Assembly (NCBI GenBank): GCA_964370795.1
Contig: CAYJME010000166.1
Location: 1 to 7,535 of the forward strand
Length of the DNA: 7,535 nucleotides
Source: JAHFOW01 sp964370795
GTDB taxonomy: Bacteria; Planctomycetota; Brocadiia; Brocadiales; Brocadiaceae
Reading direction: 5' to 3'
A model generated the notes under the pieces. That model ran no database searches and was not told where the DNA came from. It worked only from the letters and a program-made list of their open reading frames with translations. Positions 5,829 through 7,535 of this stretch are shown here, one piece after another; the first letter of the stretch is position 1, and each line of letters opens with the position of its first letter. Made by a program: the position numbers and the translations under genes.

Positions 5829-5855
5829 GTCCCGCAGGGACGATCTGATTGTAGG
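5829..5855 (+). repeat. GC hairpin with GATCTGATTGTAGG tail, copy 3
   Basis: GTCCC (5829-5833) pairs with GGGAC (5837-5841) around GCA, followed by GATCTGATTGTAGG. It matches the layout of the two hairpins before subunit K with a compensated stem. It lies 23 bp after the subunit F stop and could end or stabilise the ATPase transcript, but no T-run follows. Confidence 0.5.
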
Positions 5856-5875
5856 AAATACATTGTATGAATCAA

Positions 5876-5901
5876 GCACCGCAAGAGCGACCTGTTTTTA
5901 G
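5876..5901 (+). repeat. Degenerate GC hairpin repeat, copy 4
   Basis: GCACCGCAAGAGCGACCTG followed by TTTTTAG has the same GCGACCTGTTT tail as the other hairpin repeats, but the stem has decayed to little more than GC/GC. It lies just before the exported-protein gene. Confidence 0.35.
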
Positions 5902-5933
5902 TCGTTGCTCCGTTTGTCCGTGCTTATACTAAA

Positions 5934-5940
5934 AAAGGAG
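5934..5940 (+). promoter_or_regulatory. Strong ribosome binding site of the exported repeat protein
   Basis: AAAGGAG at 5934-5940 lies 5 bases before GTG 5946. It decides the start: the overlapping ATG at 5944 is followed at once by TGA, while the GTG opens a frame beginning with a signal peptide. Confidence 0.8.
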
Positions 5941-5945
5941 TGAAT

Positions 5946-7535
5946 GTGAAAAGGAGCAGGGTTTTTGTAATACCGGTAGTTCTTTTACTGTTTGTACTGT
6001 TGCCAAAAATTCTTCATGCGGCGCAAGGGGGTGCAAGCCAACGTATCGTAGCTGATAATGTCATCGGCCTTTCCGCGGACAAACTGGAATACGAGCGCCT
6101 AAGGGAGTTGTTTCCGGCTATGAACGAGTCTTATCGTTCTTCTAACATTGATCCATTTTACCAAACGATGGATAAAAGAATAGGAGACCCCCGTCAATGG
6201 CGCGAAGCGCATCGTTATCCTATCCGAGAGAGGGACGGGATAAAAGACCGGGTCAATCATGTCTTTCGTAAAAAAAGACCAGAGAGAAAAAGTGATGCTA
6301 TAAATACCTCGGCAGACACATGGAAGACAGAAGCAGTGGATGCCCCAAAATATTTCACTGATTTTTACTCAAGGGCCATTGCAGTTGATGCCAGCAATCA
6401 TCCCCACATTGCCTATGGAGGGGATCATCTTTACTATGCCTACTATGATGGAAGTATATGGAATTATCAGACAGTGGATTCGTCACCTGTAGTCGGTGCT
6501 TATGCATCCATTGCGCTTGATACCTCAGGCACGGTGTACATCAGCTATTATGATATGACTAATGGCGATCTCAAGTATGCCACGAATGGTTCCGGCTCCT
6601 GGGTAACGACGACCGTGGACAGTAGTGGAGATGTAGGCTGGTACACCTCTATTGCGGTGGATGCCTCGGGCAATGTGCACATCAGCTATTTGGATTATAC
6701 TAACGGCGACCTCAAGTATGCCACGAATGGTTCCGGCTCCTGGGTAACGACGACCGTGGACAGTAGTGGAGATGTAGGCTGGTACACCTCTATTGCGGTG
6801 GATGCCTCGGGCAATGTGCACATCAGCTATTTGGATTATACTAACGGCGACCTCAAGTATGCCACGAATGGTTCCGGCTCCTGGGTGGCGACGACAGTGG
6901 CCAGTAGTGGATATATTGGTAGGTTCACTTCCATAGCAGTGGACACGTCAGGTAAGATACACATCAGCTATCAGGGGAATGGCGATCTCAAGTATACCAC
7001 GAATGGGTCCGGCTCCTGGGCAACGACGACGGTGGACAGTAGTGGATATGTAGGAATGTATACATACGTAGAGGTGGACAAATTGGGAAAGGTACACATC
7101 AGTTATCAGGATTATAATAACAATGACCTTAAGTATGCCACGAATGGTTCCGGCTCCTGGGTAACGACAACAGTGGACGGTAGTGGAGATGTAGGCTTGT
7201 ATACCTCCATAGCGGTGGATACCCAGGGCAATGTGCACATCAGCTATTTGGATTATACTAACGGTGACCTCAAGTATGCCACGAATGGTTCCGGCTCCTG
7301 GGTAACAATGGCGGTGGACAGTAGTGGAGATGTAGGCTTGTATACATCAATAGCGGTGGACACATTGGGCAAGGTGCACATCAGCTATTATGATGATTAT
7401 AATGGCGATCTCAAGTACGCCACGAATGGTACCGAATCCTGGGTAACGACGACCGTGGACAGCGGAGATGTAGGCCTGTATACATCCATAGCAGGGGATC
7501 CATCGGGCAAGGCGCAGATCAGCTATTTTGATGAT
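5946..7535 (+). CDS. Exported protein with 45-47-residue beta-propeller-like repeats (3' end outside window)
   Basis: No stop codon occurs from the GTG start to the window end, giving at least 530 residues. The first 25 residues (MKRSRVFVIPVVLLLFVLLP followed by KILHA) form a signal peptide with a likely cut near HA-A or HAA-Q, so the protein is exported. Residues about 30-140 are a charged region I do not recognise (KLEYERLRELFPAMNESYR, several RK-rich segments). From residue 144 there is one diverged repeat, then from 188 a regular array with the core SIAVDxxGNVHISYxD and GDLKYATNGSGSWVTTTVD. These resemble repeats of secreted BNR/sialidase-like propellers, with each unit a probable four-stranded blade. 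No catalytic motif is visible, so a structural, binding or surface role is more likely than an enzyme, but that is inference. Its G+C looks higher than that of the ATPase genes and it has its own strong ribosome site. Nothing in the sequence links its function to the ATPase. Confidence 0.85.
   Translation, partial: MKRSRVFVIPVVLLLFVLLPKILHAAQGGASQRIVADNVIGLSADKLEYERLRELFPAMNESYRSSNIDPFYQTMDKRIGDPRQWREAHRYPIRERDGIKDRVNHVFRKKRPERKSDAINTSADTWKTEAVDAPKYFTDFYSRAIAVDASNHPHIAYGGDHLYYAYYDGSIWNYQTVDSSPVVGAYASIALDTSGTVYISYYDMTNGDLKYATNGSGSWVTTTVDSSGDVGWYTSIAVDASGNVHISYLDYTNGDLKYATNGSGSWVTTTVDSSGDVGWYTSIAVDASGNVHISYLDYTNGDLKYATNGSGSWVATTVASSGYIGRFTSIAVDTSGKIHISYQGNGDLKYTTNGSGSWATTTVDSSGYVGMYTYVEVDKLGKVHISYQDYNNNDLKYATNGSGSWVTTTVDGSGDVGLYTSIAVDTQGNVHISYLDYTNGDLKYATNGSGSWVTMAVDSSGDVGLYTSIAVDTLGKVHISYYDDYNGDLKYATNGTESWVTTTVDSGDVGLYTSIAGDPSGKAQISYFDD
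6507..7535 (+). repeat. Tandem 135-141-bp coding repeats (7 complete units plus a partial)
   Basis: Units begin at 6507, 6648, 6789, 6930, 7065, 7206, 7347 and 7485 (partial). Most are 141 bp (47 codons); the unit at 6930 is 135 bp and the one at 7347 is 138 bp, always whole codons. A more diverged unit precedes at 6375-6506. Bases 6570-6745 and 6711-6886 are identical over 176 bp at an offset of 141, showing a very recent duplication; other units differ at many sites. Confidence 0.9.

Noticed and set aside
5829..5855. Rho-independent terminator after subunit F
   Set aside because: The stem is only 5 bp and no T-run follows; the same hairpin with the same tail occurs elsewhere as a repeat.
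5803..5901. Tiny frame starting at an ATGA overlap with the subunit F stop, as if a coupled subunit A gene began here
   Set aside because: The 32 codons do not resemble subunit A and are read from the hairpin repeats; the ATGA is probably chance.
5925..5930. TATACT as a -10 box for the exported protein
   Set aside because: A transcript start about 7 bases downstream would fall inside the AAAGGAG ribosome site, and no -35 box is visible at a suitable distance.
6525..7238. Minus-strand open frames with 'MHIARGIHRNRGVPAYISTTVH' type repeats
   Set aside because: They are antisense shadows of the tandem repeats in the + strand gene; the + frame has a signal peptide, a ribosome site and no stops.

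Overview
The window is a bacterial V/A-type (rotary) ATPase operon on the + strand followed by the 5' part of a secreted repeat protein. Six consecutive ATPase genes can be read: the small peripheral-stalk coiled coil (subunit G/H; ntpF of Enterococcus) at 101-415, membrane subunit I at 417-2360, the c-ring proteolipid K at 2769-3323, stalk subunit E at 3377-3958, central-stalk socket subunit C at 4003-5124, and central-stalk subunit F at 5486-5806. This is the order known from the Enterococcus hirae ntp and Thermus operons (G-I-K/L-E-C-F), but the catalytic genes A, B and D that normally come next are absent. From 5946 to the window end an open, unfinished gene instead encodes an exported protein with a signal peptide and at least eight 45-47-residue repeats that look like beta-propeller blades.

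The operon is unusually loose and full of small dispersed repeats. The spacers before K (2439-2768) and before F (5125-5485) contain no genes. Both hold a palindromic element of about 85 bp (2617-2702 and 5335-5418, same orientation) and a diverged 46-nt repeat (2575-2620 and 5151-5196). Short GC-rich hairpins followed by a CGRYCTGTTTGTAG-like tail occur at 2494, 2544, 5829 and, degenerate, 5876. A further palindromic repeat appears to sit in frame inside the subunit C gene (4522-4557).

Two observations stand out. First, subunit I stops at a TAA (2358-2360) exactly where the family has a Tyr or Phe codon. The 25 codons after it, in the same frame, still encode the conserved C-terminal tail of the family (EGG..KFQPYGF...), so the gene carries a nonsense change, a sequencing error or a readthrough stop. 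Second, subunit K has the complete ligand set (L63, T66, Q67, Q117, E146) that binds Na+ in the E. hirae c-ring, which suggests a Na+-coupled enzyme.

The organism is a bacterium of moderate G+C. A bacterial V-type ATPase, the TCATTGCGAGG...GCAATGA palindromes, the GGGGCGACCTGTTTGTAG-type hairpins and secreted 'HISYxD...GDLKYA' repeat proteins together resemble anammox Planctomycetota (Kuenenia/Brocadia-like genomes). That assignment is inference from memory, not a search result. No tRNA, rRNA, CRISPR array, transposase or phage gene was seen.
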